Of a stretch of 64,000 nucleotides of DNA, positions 1-12,130 are shown in pieces. The stretch's first letter is position 1, and each line of letters opens with the position of its first letter. Source of the DNA: Pomphorhynchus laevis. Lineage: Eukaryota; Acanthocephala; Palaeacanthocephala; Echinorhynchida; Pomphorhynchidae. A program made the translations under genes and the position numbers. The stretch covers positions 124,001 through 188,000 of the forward strand of contig WNNJ02002785.1 in assembly GCA_012934845.2 (NCBI GenBank). The letters run 5' to 3'. The notes beneath the pieces are model-generated. The model had not been told where the DNA came from, searched no databases, and saw only the letters and a program-made list of their open reading frames with translations.

Positions 1-1905
1 GATAAGTAGGGAGGTTCTAAGCCGCGGCGACGAGGAAGATCCACATTATTTAAGATTTATTAGGATTCAGAGTAAGACGAAGAGAATAAAGATGATTGAA
101 AATTGAGGCAAGACAGTTGGAAGCAGAAACACTAACATCATGACTACGATATGCAGGTGCATGAGCTAGATGATAATGTCATCAGCATATTGCATAACAT
201 GGAAGTTAAATGTATGAGAAATAGAAGACAAATCACCGATAAGAAGAGAGAAAAGCAAAGGGCCTAATACGGAGCCTTGTGGAACACCGAACGGGATGGA
301 AGAAGGATGGGAAAGAGAAGAGTTAGAACAAACTCGAAAAGTACGGTTTGATATATATATGAAGAAAACCAAGCCATAATGTGTAACGAGAAGCCATAAT
401 CATGACGAAGACGATGGAGAAGAATCAAGTGATCGACGATGTCGAAAGCAGATGATAGATCAAGAGAAACTATGACATTACATAATTTTTGATGAGTAAG
501 TCGTTATAAACTTAAAGACAGGCAATTTCAGTAGAGTGATTAGAGTGCAAGGCAGCTTGGAAGGGAGGGAACAAGTTGGAGGAAAATAGATATGCATTAT
601 TTTGCTCGAGAACAAGACGCTCAAGGAGTTTAGATGGGTTGGGAGAAGTGAGATAGGACGGTACGAAGATGTTAGTGAAGGGTCGATAGATTGCTTTTTG
701 AGGAAAGGGCGAACAGTGGCGCATTTCCAGTTGGAAGGAAATGTGCGGTTGCGGATAGACAAGTTGAACAAAGTGGTCAGGAAGGGTGAAATAGACGAGC
801 AGATCTTTTTTAAGCAAATGGGTGGCAATTGCGTCAGAAGAAGATGTTTTATTAGGTAATGACAGTAGAACCGAAGAAACTTCGTCAGACAAAACGGGAA
901 AATGTGGAATAGCTCTTGGATGGAAGTATTTAAAGAGATGAGAGGATACAAGGAGCATATGGGTAGAACGGAAATTAAATTAGATATCTTAGATTGCAGA
1001 TAAGAGGAAAATTCATTAGGAGTTTTGTTGCAAGGAGTATATGATCGTGAAACAATTGAGTTTAAGATTTTCTAATGAGTTTTAGAGTTGGAATAGAACT
1101 TGAGTTGATTTCGCCAAAATAGAGTACGTTTAGTTCGCATAAGAATGAGATGGGAAGGGCGGAGAGAAAGATAGGAAGCACGGAGATTTTGAGTGAGTGA
1201 GGTTGGAGAACGTTTACAAAAGCGATTAAACATACGAAAAGTGTGACGGAGCGACGCTAAGAAAGACTACAGTTTGAATCGAACCAGGGAGAATGGCGCT
1301 ACTGCTGAAAACGTTGTGGTCGAATAGGTAGAAGTTTATTAAGGATCTTCGTAAGTTTATTAAGGATCTTATTAAGGATCATCGGAAGAGAGATTGTTAG
1401 AAGGAAGTGAAAAGAGCGAAGAATTGTGTAAGGCTATGCAGAGAATAGGCATATCGAAAAGTTTTCAGGGTCGACTTGGTGGAGTTGGAGAAGGAGGACG
1501 GGGACAAGTAATATTAAGAGTGACAAGGGAATGATCGGACAAACCAGGATCAGTAATTGACAAGGAGGTATAGTCATTGAAGCAGTTAGGAATAGCAATG
1601 ATGTCGAGAGCACCGCCGAGAATATGTTGGTTTGTTAAAGCCAATGTATATTGGCTTGTTAAATGTAATTTATAGTTAAAATCAGAAAAAAGATTAGTTA
1701 AAGTGATAGAGTCATGGTCAGCCGGTCGATCAAGACGAATGTTAAGGTCGCCGAGAACAAAAGAAGGAGTATAAGACAATGAACAGTGAGACATAAGATC
1801 TGCAAGGTCGTTAAAGAAGATACGTGAGGGGGCAACTGAACCTGGACGGTATACAATCACAAGTTCCAGAGGGAAATGTGTTGATAATCTTCATATGAGT
1901 AATTT
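1..1905 (-). mobile_element. 5'-truncated non-LTR retrotransposon (Jockey/CR1-like), broken
   Basis: Read on the minus strand, this is the pol region of a non-LTR retrotransposon. The part at 1860-1465 is the second half of an APE-type endonuclease: it has VYRPGSV, then FVLGDLNIRLD, then LSDHSLVTL, as expected for the catalytic D-x-N and S-D-H motifs. The linker follows (about 1460-960). The reverse transcriptase starts near 860 with YRPISLLP and contains GVPQGSVLGPLLFSLLIGD and the catalytic MQYADD box near 190-200. Several frames are needed, so the copy is dead. Sequence equivalent to LNPNKS is found close to base 60 and the element runs off the left edge. The 5' end is cut near 1905, within the endonuclease. 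A short local duplication of AAGTTTATTAAGGATCTT lies at 1326-1380. The family is the same as the copies at 7990-9760. Confidence 0.85.
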
Positions 1906-3125
1906 GAACGAAATGTAATGGATGTTAACGTTAATTAATTAGCTTATTTGTTAAATAAGATAATTTCGTCAAATTAATTATTTTAGTTGATGAATTAATG
2001 TCGAATTTTAGTATTATTCCTGCACTTAGGAAATACGTAAATAACTGGGTTCTCATGTGATTCACTTAGATCTTTCCATAGTGATTTTTTTGGCAAAGAT
2101 TTAAATACTTATTTTCAGACCTGTGATCCAACACATGCAAATATAATATTAATAATCGTTGACCATACAGTCATTTGATTAAGCCTAATTGATTGAAAAT
2201 AAATCATGTTTTGTGCTATTAAAATAGTACGCTTTTATTTTAAATACAAAGTAATATAAAACTTGTAAGTTATAAAATACAATTTAAACAATTGTATTTA
2301 ATTGTCAGTAATTTATTTAAGGCTTCAAAATAATGTGGAATGAATCTTGAAGCAAATATTTCGTAAAATCTTAAAGTGAATATTCCAAAATAAGTGATAG
2401 ACTTGTATTACCTGTAGCAAGAAGAGATAATGCTCATATTTCAACGAATTCATGTACATCATGCGAGTACAACATCCCTAGTACCCGGTGTCCGATCGGT
2501 AGAACTTGAGTATGACATCCTATACTCACGCAAGAATTTTCTCGCCACATAGTCCTAACCGCTTTTTTAGACTAAATGACAACCCTGAGCTTGTATTGGA
2601 ATCTAGCACTATTGCAATTGCACCTTGTGTCACTAGCACGATCTATCCGAGTTCAGCAGCACTCTACCTAAAGTAGAGTCGCCTAAACTTACCTAAACAA
2701 GTCCACGACTTCTGTCTCCCCGTTGAGTAGAGTCGCTCTTGCGGCAAGTTATCCGGAACAACGACAAAACCGGCCCGCACGTTCGAATAACATATGGGGG
2801 ACGATGCCTAACCTAAATAGATTAAGATGAGTAATTTTCACTAATATCAACTAGTCCAAATCCCTCATTTCCCAAAATCGTGTGAATGACGACGTTCTTT
2901 CAGTGTGAAAGATCTTGTCTAGTATTTTTCTAGATGGAGAGGAACATTTAGCAGCATCCTTGGAAATATTTGCTCTTCATAGAATTAATAGAAAGTATGA
3001 GAATGGTAGAAATAGACTGCTTCGATTGGTCTGTTTCTGTGCGAATATATAAGGATCTGTCGGTTGAGTAGCGCGAACAACTATCTCTTGCTAAAAAATA
3101 ACTAAACTACATGCGTCAACAAGGT
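1906..3125. other. Intergenic, no gene recognised
   Basis: AT-rich up to about 2450, then more GC-balanced between 2450 and 3060. I find no convincing open frame, splice-linked exon or RNA gene. The part from about 2900 may be the 5' portion of the non-LTR copy that becomes recognisable at 3126, but I see no conserved motif to show this. Confidence 0.5.
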
Positions 3126-3886
3126 GAAAATGATCTCTGTATTCGAAATTTTCAGGTGGTCCAACGACGTCCATTTGTACGTTGGGAGAAGTTAATCCTA
3201 AATACTCACGCTGTAGCGTCTTAGGAGACTTAATTTCATTCCATGGTGTCCTGCATAAGACATCAAAGAATAGTAGTAAACATCCCTTGAAAATTGCATG
3301 TTCTAACGTTCGTAGCTTAGTCTCGAAGTTCAATGAGTTCATTTGTTATTTGTCTCACATTAATATGTCGATTTTTGCAATTACTGAAACTTGGCTTCAC
3401 AATGGGATTAGTGATGCTTGTGTTGCCATCCCAGGCTTCTCATGCTTCTGTGGTCTGGAGGTGTTTTTGTAATCCATCGACTCCTGTCTTAAAATAACAT
3501 ACAATTCACTTATTCGTTCTATTATTGAATATTGTATCCCTGCGGTATTTCCGTGTACACGTGCTGAAATGAATGAGCTTGAAAATGTCCTCCGTAGATT
3601 GACGAGATCGTGCCATTCCCATAGCAAATTGTCTTATAAGGACCGCTTGCGCAATATAGGAGTTCCTTCAGTACGTACTAGTATAGTATGTCTTGATATT
3701 TTATGTTTTATAGATATGTTATTCGAACGTGACGGATTCTCGATCGACTGTATTCAGCGAAGCCAGCGAACTACTAACCGAGATCACTCTCTTATTGTGA
3801 GGGCCCTGTTTAAAAATATTGATCATTTAAAGTCAAGGTTCAAGCAGTATCTTTCTTCGAAAATATTCCGATTGAACAATCGGTAA
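3126..3886 (+). mobile_element. Internally deleted non-LTR retrotransposon
   Basis: The 5' part encodes the region just before and at the start of the endonuclease: ENDLCIRNFQVVQRRP at 3126, close to ESNLCVQNFQVVRRR of the longer copy at 32357, then SNVRSLVSKFNEF and ITETWLHNG, the beginning of the APE endonuclease domain with its catalytic glutamate. Near 3470 the sequence jumps directly to the extreme C-terminal region of the polyprotein, ending LKSRFKQYLSSKIFRLNNR before a stop at 3884-3886. The rest of the endonuclease and the whole reverse transcriptase are missing, so roughly 2 kb has been lost. It belongs to the same broad family as the element at 31320-35340. Confidence 0.75.
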
Positions 3887-3899
3887 CACAGGCAGCTAA

Positions 3900-5190
3900 G
3901 TTCGTTTCCAGTCCATGGCCAGATCCCAATAATATGGATACTTTTAAAGAAATTTTGAAAGCAGCTGTAGCGACACATTTTAGCTTTAACGGAAATTTTT
4001 ATTAACAGATTTGGGGGTGTGCTATGGGTTCTCCATTGGCTCCCACATTGGCTGAACTCTTTATGGGTGACCTAGAAGAGAAGCTGAGCCAAGTTTACCA
4101 GATGTTAACTTGGCTCAGGTATGTAGACGATATTTTCGTTGTGCTAAAAGGCGGAATAGCTGAAGCTCATGAGTTCATACAATATATGAATACGCAACAC
4201 ATCAGAATTAAGTTCACAGCGCTTTTTACACATGAGAATTGCATCTCGTTTCTCGACGTTTTAGTAAACTCGTCAGTCCAGATTTTTAACCTCGGTGTAA
4301 AGGAAACCTACTGAGACTAATCTCTATATTCGTTGGGATAGTTGTCACGCTAAAAATACTAAATTGGGTATTTTCGCCTCGTTTTGTTTCAGGGCTTTCA
4401 AAGTTTGCAGTCACGTTACCATAAGAGAAGACGAGTTTCGACGTTTAACTGATACATTTGTGCGTTTGGGTTATCCCTGTTGTCTTCTAGCGCATACTGT
4501 AGACAAAGTTAGCAGAAAGTGGCGTAGCCAGAGAATAGTGAGAGAAGGTCCGCTCCCAGCTAAGTTTTCCTCACGTTAACAGAAAACGGAATATCGACTA
4601 AGATATTTTTCAACAGAGTCAGGAAATTAGTTAGCGATCTTGATATTCCTATCCGAATAATTCTATGCACAAACCAATGACCACAATTAAAAGAAGATTA
4701 ACAGCACTTGAGAATTCTCACTTGATCGGGCTTATTTACGAATTAGCATGTCGGGATTGTGATGCTGTTTACATTAGTGAAACGTGTGGCAACCTAAAAG
4801 TCAGAATGCGGGAGCATAGAGCAGCAATTCGCACAACGGCTAATTCTCATGTTGCTGACTACGTAATTGCAACTGGACACTATAAATTTTGAGTCTGCAT
4901 CAGTGATCTCATTTGAACCCGACATCAGGCTGCGAAAAATAAAATAAGCAATATTAATTATACAAAAACCCAACAATATACGGCAACGATGGTCATACTT
5001 TGCTCACTTAAAATATCCTGTACATTGTATAATTTGCTAATGTGTTTTGTTTTTACCTTGTGGATTACCTTAAAAAGGGTTTAGCTTGGAAACCGAAATA
5101 TTGGTTTTAACCACAATGTTCTGTCCGCGGATGCCTTTTCTTCTTTCAATAAAGTTCTATTATTTCCTGTTTAAAATATCCCGAAGCCTG
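3900..5190 (+). mobile_element. Penelope-like element, 5'-truncated and frameshifted
   Basis: The sequence begins inside the reverse transcriptase: HFSFNGNFY, a stop, then CAMGSPLAPTLAELFMGDLE, and the catalytic box LRYVDDIFVV at about 4110-4140, followed by ISFLDVLVN. After a frame change near 4310 the thumb region continues (ETNLYIRWDSCHAKNTKLGI, using the other frame). A second change leads to a GIY-YIG endonuclease at 4665-4892: LIYELACRDCDAVYISETC, with the paired cysteines typical of PLE endonucleases, then RMREHRAAI. RT followed by GIY-YIG is the standard PLE order. The 3' end near 5069-5103 keeps a hairpin GGTTT...AAACC followed at once by GAAATATT, a decayed hammerhead-like 3' end. 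At least two frameshifts and one stop make it inactive. Confidence 0.85.
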
Positions 5191-5439
5191 ATTGAAATTT
5201 GGGCCGTGGTATAGCAACCACGCATTTAGCTGGTCACATTGATGTGATAGTAAGGTTATACTAGACTAAATGTGTGGTTCATACACTAAAGTTTATCCGA
5301 ATTTTTTAATATTTTTATCCATTGTATTATACTTTTCTCTAACTTTTTTTGTTATGCAATATCCAAACTTTTGGCATTTGAAGGAAGCATTCTACAAGTA
5401 ATGTGAATTTGTGGAACAAACTCGATTTTAAAATTATCC

Positions 5440-5680
5440 AAAATATTGTATAATTATGAGTGATAAATGGTATTTATTAAAAATTGAAATTTTCGATAGC
5501 ATTGTTATCATCATCAGGAATAATTATAATCACAAAAATTGCTATAAAATCTGGTTATGTGTCACATAACCAGTTTTTATAGCAATTTTTGTAATGAAAT
5601 TTTTTCCTTATGATTATCGAAGATCCCAATTTTTAATAAATGCCACTTCTCACTCTCTTCTAATTATACAATACCTAAAT
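5440..5680. repeat. Long palindrome (foldback), PLE-terminus-like
   Basis: Two arms of about 110 bp meet near 5556. The inner arms are almost exact: CAAAAATTGCTATAAAATC on the left and its complement on the right. The outer arms match through AAATGGTATTTATTAAAAA and its complement near 5640. The left arm read on the minus strand carries CCTGATGATGATAAC followed by GCTATCGAAAAT, the same signature found at the ends of the PLE at 48369-50954. The right arm has diverged at that point. No coding capacity. Confidence 0.75.
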
Positions 5681-5994
5681 AATGAATGAACAATAAATTT
5701 ATAATGTAAAATTATCCAAAAATTCATTTAAACATAAAAACGAAAAATGAGAAAATATCAAAAATTTCCTCGAAAATAAGAGTATCTCTCTTATATTTGA
5801 AAATAAGAGAGCGTTGTCTTATTTTCGAATATAAAAGACTTATGCAGCTTAATACTGCATTTAATTTCGGAATTTTGAAGTAATTAATTTCTCTTATTTA
5901 TTTAATCATGAAAAATCGGAAATGCTGCCTTTTTTTCTTGCCTAGTTGTGTCGGCCTTTCAGAAATGTTGCCAATTGGGCAACATTGTTGCCCA

Positions 5995-6695
5995 ATTTTA
6001 CACAATTTTGTTGTAAAACAAAATTTATTTTTTTTAACTTCAAAATACTTTTTAAGCACTTTGGTATAATATCCTATCATCATTTTTAACTTATTATTTT
6101 CAACTTACAGTAAATAAACGTATACACAAAAAAATTGGCATCATTACTTTATTATCTTGAATAAAAATAAATTTATTTTTAACAATTTAAAAAATTTTAA
6201 TAACTGGTTTAAAATTGGCGGAATTCGCGTGGAGACATCGGTGTAGACATAATATCGTTGATTTTTCCGACCAATTATTAAGTGACATCTCTGATATTTA
6301 TTAAAAACTGTTTTTTTCTTTCCTGTTACATATTTTAATTACAGTTTAAAATATCGTTTCGAGTCATTCAACACATGCGTTGTCATCACGTAGCGGTCTG
6401 CTGATCAATGCGTGAAGATTCCAAACCATCTGAAAATCGTTCAAACACATTATAATTTCAGTTTTCTCATTATTGAAGAAATAAAACCAGCGTTTAAAAG
6501 TTTTAAAATTGTTAAAAATAAATTTATTTTTATTCAAGATAATAAAGTAATGATGCCAATTTTTTTGTGTATACGTTGATTTGTTGTAAGTTGGAAATAA
6601 TAAGTTAAAAATGATGATAGGATATCATACCAAAGTGCATAAAAAGTATTTTGAAGTTCAAAAAATTAAATTTTGGTTTACAACGTAATACATGT
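5995..6695. repeat. Large inverted repeat, non-autonomous transposon-like
   Basis: The left arm at about 5995-6210 and the right arm at about 6478-6695 are reverse complements with few mismatches over roughly 210 bp, for example ATAAAAATAAATTTATTTTT and the GTATAC next to CAAAAAAATTGGCATCAT. The spacer is about 270 bp and holds no open frame. Sequence just outside the left arm (TTCTTGCCTAGTTGTGTCGG, 5935) recurs near 7220 in the form TTCTTGCCAAGTTGTGTCCG, and 6920-7030 resembles the right arm. A second, older copy or an incomplete third arm is therefore present. I see no transposase, so the class is undetermined. Confidence 0.7.
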
Positions 6696-7440
6696 TAAAT
6701 CAATCTCAAACTTGAAAATAATGTAGATATATGATTTGTAATCGCATCATAATAATATTGCAGTAAACAAACTACTAACAAGGGCAATGGTAAAATTTTA
6801 TTTTTTTTATTTAAAAAATTAAAATTAAAATTTTTTCAATATACTGAATAAATCAATTCATAAGTTTTTGTGTAAATGTTAATTGAAAGATGGTCGATGT
6901 TGTGAGATGAAAAAAATATGGGTTATCATATCGATTTTTTTAGGAAAAATTATTTTCAAGTTCAAAAAATTGAACATTTTCTCTGAAGCGTAATATACGT
7001 CGTATCGAGCTAAAACTTATATGTGGTGTAGATACATAATGTGCTATCATTGTGTGATAATTTTTAACTAATCCGAACACTTACTTGAAAAATATTCAAA
7101 TTTTAATTTTATTGAAAAAAATTTAATTTTAATTTCAAACTTTACCTACACTATGCTGCAAAAAAATGAAAGATGTTTTTTAAATGTCTAATAAAGGTCT
7201 TTCGTTTTTTATAATTTTTTTCTTGCCAAGTTGTGTCCGCCTTTCGGAAATGTTGCCGAGGATACAATTGGACATAATGCTAGACTTGGTTTGGGTAACT
7301 TTGGTAATAGATACATATAGTTAGCAGTGGTCCCGCTAGAAAGTGTTCTCTTATACATTTCTTCATCCATTTTACTTTCATTGTACAACTTAAACAGAAT
7401 CTGGTTAAACGAATTATCTTTTTGTCATTGGATCAGAGAC

Positions 7441-7855
7441 CAATTGGTTACAATTAGGCACATCAACAAGTAAAATACATGCTCAATATAGTCAATCTAT
7501 CACAGCTATTGATTCTTCTTTTTATACTTTATATATCAAGATGACATCAAAACTACGAAGAAGCTTTAAAGCCAAAGTTTCAGCATTACTTTAAGTGCTT
7601 AGTATGCTAATATTACTTCAACTTGAAGGATCATAACTCACTAATATTGTGGAGTAATATTAAAAGTATACCAAACACTTTAAGTAAAGGTGAAACTGTA
7701 GCTTTAAAGCTTATTCGTAAAAAGAAAAAGATCCATATGGATATTTTATGGATTAATAAAAGATAAAAAAAGATTCTTAGGGTTGGCAGATACTATTGAC
7801 TACATTGAACATGGACTTAACTTATTGATGTGCCCGAAGTGTAACACATTGGTAT
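7441..7855. repeat. Foldback element with nested inverted repeats
   Basis: The outer ends are inverted copies: CCAATTGGTTACAATTAGGC near 7440 against the complement of CGAAGTGTAACACATTGGT near 7835-7855, both continuing into GCACATCAA. An inner pair of about 55 bp, beginning GCTTTAAAGCCAAAGTTTCA at 7563 and ending GTAGCTTTAAAGC at 7713, folds on itself with a spacer of about 35 bp. It has no coding capacity. It looks like a MITE or foldback element, but no target duplication could be fixed by eye. Confidence 0.65.
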
Positions 7856-7985
7856 ATTTTAAATAGTTGATAATGATCCATTATTGATAAAGAATTATTG
7901 GAGTTGTATCAAAGAAAAGAAGAAATTATTTTTGATATTTCGCAAAGTACTGTTAGCATCTTCAGAAAATTACAATGTTTTTTAA
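7856..7985 (+). repeat. Half of a hammerhead-like inverted-repeat element
   Basis: The segment runs from GATAATGATCCATTATTGAT through TTGATATTTCGC to GTTAGCATCTTCAGAAAATTAC and is the left arm of the element seen more fully at 13740-13905 and 59540-59712. The right arm is absent: the sequence passes straight into the non-LTR copy starting near 7990. On the minus strand the arm reads CTGAAGATGCTAACAG...GCGAAATATC, the hammerhead-like signature described under those copies. Confidence 0.55.
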
Positions 7986-7989
7986 ATGC

Positions 7990-8930
7990 TTTTTATGGAG
8001 AAATTGTAAACAATTTTTTGTAAATAGAAAAAAAGAAGGAATAATTGTTTTAATACTTTTAGTAGAACGCCTTATCTTAATACAGATCAACGCTTATCTC
8101 TCCTCATCCAATCTGTACCCTCCTTTTCAATCCGCTTTCCGCTCTAATCACTCCACACAAATCGCCTGCATGAAAATTTACAACGACTTACTCATTTCTC
8201 GAGACAAGGCTCTATATAGTGATCTCATCTCCATCGACCTCTCCTCCGCCTTCGACATTGTCGACCACTCCGTCCTCCTTTCTCGCCTTCGTTATGATAA
8301 CGGCTTTTCTCCTTCCTCCGTAGCATAGTTTGCCTCATATCTATCCGACCGTTCCTTTCGCGTATGTTCTAATTTATCATCATCCCCTTCCATCCCTATT
8401 TTTTGCGGGGTTTCACAAGGCTCAATTCTAAGCCCCGGCTTTACTCTCTTCTGCTTGGCGATCTCTCTCCGTTTATCAAACCTTTCTCCTTAAAAGTCAT
8501 GCAATACGCCGATGACATCCTCATCTATGCTTATGCACCCGCACATCGCATACACGATATCGGCATTTCTGCCTTCAACTGTCTTTCTTCTATTTACGAA
8601 CGTCTCTCCAATCTTAATCTTGTAATAAACCCCGACAAGTCTAAAAAATTGTGGATCCTCCCCAGTAAACTAAACATATCTCCTCCCACTGTATCTTTTG
8701 CCTCAACGATCATCCCTATAGTACACAATCTTACTTTCTTATGATTCCATTTTGATGATCACCTTTCCCTTTAACCTTCGTCCGTGACATGGTCCGTTCG
8801 TCTAACTTAATTCTCCGTGACATCCGCTATATCCGCACCCTTATAGACTTCCGTTCTTGCATGTCAATTCTTTCATCGCTTCTTTTCCTTAAAATCGATA
8901 ACTGCCTAAGTCTTTTCGCCTATAGTGAGA
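7990..8930 (+). mobile_element. Truncated non-LTR reverse transcriptase
   Basis: A plus-strand fragment of the family seen at 1-1905. It starts in the palm with NAYLSSSNLYPPFQSAFRS, followed by ISIDLSSAFDIVDHSVLLSRL (split here by the reader's frame), SYLSDRSFRV, then SQGSILSPG in a shifted frame, and the catalytic MQYADD box at about 8500-8518. The thumb follows (LNLVINPDKSKKLWILP). A stop replaces a codon near 8327 and the frame shifts near 8440. The 5' half of the element (endonuclease and linker) is missing, and the copy ends near 8930 where an inverted relative begins. Confidence 0.85.
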
Positions 8931-8989
8931 TATCAACGTGGATACTTTGGTCTGAATAAATGACGAATTATCATAGGGATTAATGTTGC

Positions 8990-9760
8990 AAGATGAAGAT
9001 GAGCGAGAAAGGATTGAGTTGAAAGTATTCAAGAGAAACTTGGAGTTTAATGAAGTGTTGATTTTATGCTGTCAGAAGTAGTTGCATTTGGTACGTAGTA
9101 GGTAGAGATGAGACCGGCGAAGAGCAAGATAGGAATCACGGAAAGACGGAGTGAGCGAGCGAATATCATGTCTGAGAGAGCGGTGATAGACTCGAAAAGC
9201 ATGACGGAGTCGACGCTTTGAGAGTTGGCATTCGATGTCAAACCATGGGACACGGTGCAAGCGACGGTGAGAATGATGCTTGAAGGGCAATGGAAGATTG
9301 AGAGTGAATGGGAGTTTAGAGTCGAAAAGAAGGGCAATATCGTGAGGAGAGAATGATGTTATTATGGGAGAAGATAGATACGATTTAAGTAAGGCGCAGC
9401 GGAGAAGGGGGAGGTATAGGTTTGTAATCTCCAAGGGCGACGTAGGATGGTAGGTGTGTGAAGCGGGGAATGGTTGGAAGTGAGATCAAGGGTGACGAGA
9501 AAGTGATCGGATAGACTAGGATCTGAGATGGACAGTGATGTGTAGGCAGCAAATATGGAGCGCCATCGAATTTGGGGTCAACTTGAAAATTTCCGTCGAT
9601 GTTTCGGATGGAGAGATATGTTTCGCCGGTTTCCTCGCGGCGACGATTTTCGATGAGGCAGAAGAGAGTTGAGCGATTTCGTGAGGGGTGCTATCGGGAA
9701 AAATTCGAGTGGTCGAAGAGGACATTAGTTTAAATCGTTGAGAGAGGACAGAGGAGGCGT
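8990..9760 (-). mobile_element. Non-LTR fragment: endonuclease end and linker
   Basis: A minus-strand copy of the family at 1-1905, covering the end of the endonuclease (9725-9480, LSDPSLSDHFLV-like text in mixed frames) and the post-endonuclease linker. The latter has the typical line HRVPWFDIECQLSKRRLRHA followed by RSLRHDIRSL (about 9270-9150). The matching DNA at 1140-1300 is clearly similar. It lies head to head with the plus-strand copy ending at 8930, so the two fragments are inverted relative to each other. No intact frame. Confidence 0.7.
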
Positions 9761-10179
9761 GAGAGCGGTGCTTACAATCAATTTTCAGGAGTGGGTTGAG
9801 AAGGATTAGATTGAGAAGATTTGTTTAGGCGGATGAATGCGAAAGGAGAAATGTCATTGGAGAAAATACTAAGACAAGACGTTTAAGATTTGTTGTGAAG
9901 GAGTAGCCATCGTGCAGGAACATATACGTCTTTTAAAGAGTGAAACGAAATTTAAGATGAACATCAATTGCTAAAGAATTTCAATCGAGGAGCGGTTACA
10001 ATAAAAAAGCGGTGGCCATAATTAGTCAAGTGTATACGGACTTAGAGAACTATAGAATTACTTGATTACATTGTCAAGAAGACAAAGCGCGAGGCATCAA
10101 TATGAGCAAGATGTAAGAATGAGGGAGAGTAGCAATATGAAAGACGAAAGGGTAACAAGACACAAACGAGATTCAAAAC
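9761..10179. other. No gene recognised; probable old retrotransposon sequence
   Basis: Base composition is the same purine-rich plus strand as the flanking minus-strand non-LTR fragments, which suggests decayed element sequence. No motif survives that I can name. Confidence 0.35.
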
Positions 10180-10900
10180 AATTATTTATGGTGATGTAAG
10201 ATATGATGGTAAGATAATTGGAAGTGGAAACCAACAGATTTTGAAGATTTGGTAAACATTGTAAGGCAATAATCGATTATTGGAAGCAGCATAGTCGATA
10301 TAAGAGCGAGACAATCATATAAGTAGATTAGCCTACGAATTTTATGGAGATCACGAAATGGTAGGAACGAAGAGCGAATTTTATTACGCACGAAAGTTTT
10401 TAGGGAAACGATCTTGTCATAGTGGAAACTTTAAATTTCAGGTTGTTAAATATTGAAAGAATGTCCGAATTACGAGATAAAATAGGTGGAATTATGATGA
10501 GGTGATGAGGATAACACATAATTTTGGACTTTTAAAGGTTATCTGCTAGACGAAAGGAAAAAAGATGTTTGGCGATAGACATAAGACATTTGTAGAAGTT
10601 ACGAGATCGTGGATATAAAGATGATAAGCGTTAGAGTAAATGAGGGTATCATCGGCATACTGCCTCATATGTAAATCATAGTTGCGGGTTATATTATAAA
10701 AGTCACTAAAAGGAATAGATAAACGTGGAGTACCTAAAGCAGAGCCATATGGAATACCATGCGAAATGAAAAAGGAATGAAGATAAGTTGGGGTGAACAT
10801 GAAAGGATCAGTTAGAGAGGTATTAAATGAACTAAAATACAGTAGGTGAAGAGAAACCATAGTCATGAAGAATCCGAGAAAGAAGGACATATGTTAAGAG
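10180..10900 (-). mobile_element. Decayed non-LTR reverse transcriptase
   Basis: The minus strand carries a palm segment with GIPYGSALG (the equivalent of GVPQGSVLG), then HMRQYADDTLIYSNAYH with the YADD catalytic box near 10650-10670. After a gap comes the C-terminal region at 10391-10182 (RNKIRSSFLPFRDLHKIRRL, then IIDYCLTMF). The order and spacing fit a single old copy of a family related to that at 1-1905 but clearly more diverged. Frameshifts and stops throughout. Confidence 0.7.
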
Positions 10901-11059
10901 AGATTACCAATTTCTTTTTAGTTTCTTATCGTGGAAATGAAGTATATTACTTAATACTGTTGACACGCGAGTTTAGTGCTGTTGTTCGAACGTACGGCAG
11001 ATTGATAAAAGAGCATAAAATGGTATATACATGTGCACAAATGTGCACATGTTGATTGT

Positions 11060-12130
11060 TTTGGCACTAATGACTGGCTAGATTAAATATGATCCAGGAT
11101 AATGGATCGCTCAAGGTGAACCGTGATATAAGTCAAGGTTAGATTACCGCGAGAGAGAAAGGTTGATGAGTTTCCATGTTCGACTGGAAGTTGGATAGAT
11201 ACGAAAAGGAGTCCATTGATAGTAATATTATAAGAGAAACGATAACATTATTAGAAAGATAGGACCTAAGATTGTAGAGGATACATACACAATGAAACTT
11301 TTGGGTATATGGATAGTAAGTTTGCGCAATCGAAATCAGAAAGGTGATCTAAACAAATGTTGAAGTCACAGAGGACAAATAAAGGTAATGAAAAAGTGAG
11401 AAATTGGATGGGTGATAGACGAATTCATTAAAAAAAACAGGAAAGTCCGTGATAATAATCTAAGGCGGTAGGTGATTGTAAATAGTACAGCGAATGAAGA
11501 TTTACAGAGGAACAATTCGAATGTGATTGAATGTAATGGTAAATCGTTTTTCATCAGCGACATATGGAAGCAAGTAAAGGCAATACGATCTACCATTATT
11601 CTGAGTAGTGGTGATTTTGATGAGTCAAAGAGACGAACGGATTCAACAGAAAAAAGCTAAACGAACGTAGTTGAAGGATAGCAATGTCATGAGAATCTGT
11701 ATGCCAGTATTAAGTGAGACCGATTATATCAAGTGATTATTGTACTAATAGATCAAGAAGTAGGTCGGTTGTGTAACGAATAAAGTTTGTGTGCAGAAGA
11801 CCTATGCGTAAAGATCCTTATATATCATTGTTGTTTAGGAGAAGAATATGTTGATGGGAGATATGACAGAGACGTAATGTCTCCCATCATCTCCTCTTAT
11901 TTGGACGGAGATACAAGACACGAAAATCTCCATTCAGATTTTTAATGGTAAGAGATGACGCGCCATTAACTTCGCATCGACGCTTTTTAAAAAGAGCCGA
12001 GTAAAGTTGATCGATTTCAGTACGTGAACAATATGAGAAGATCTGACAAGCTGATGAGGATACGAGTTTAAACGGCTGAGAAATGATTGAGGAAGATTAA
12101 GTGCGGTTTCTAAGAGTATCATTTAGGAGT
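11060..12130 (-). mobile_element. Very decayed non-LTR 5' half (endonuclease region)
   Basis: Minus-strand frames at 11596-11060 show a pattern like PPYRLRLLSRTFLFFLMNSS, which lines up with the VYRPGS...FFNDLADL stretch of the endonuclease in the copy at 1465-1860, followed by VDRI-like text. A further frame at 12122-11934 may be the part upstream. This is probably the 5' portion of the element whose RT lies at 10180-10900. Catalytic residues are no longer all visible, so the assignment rests on order, strand and weak similarity. Confidence 0.4.
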
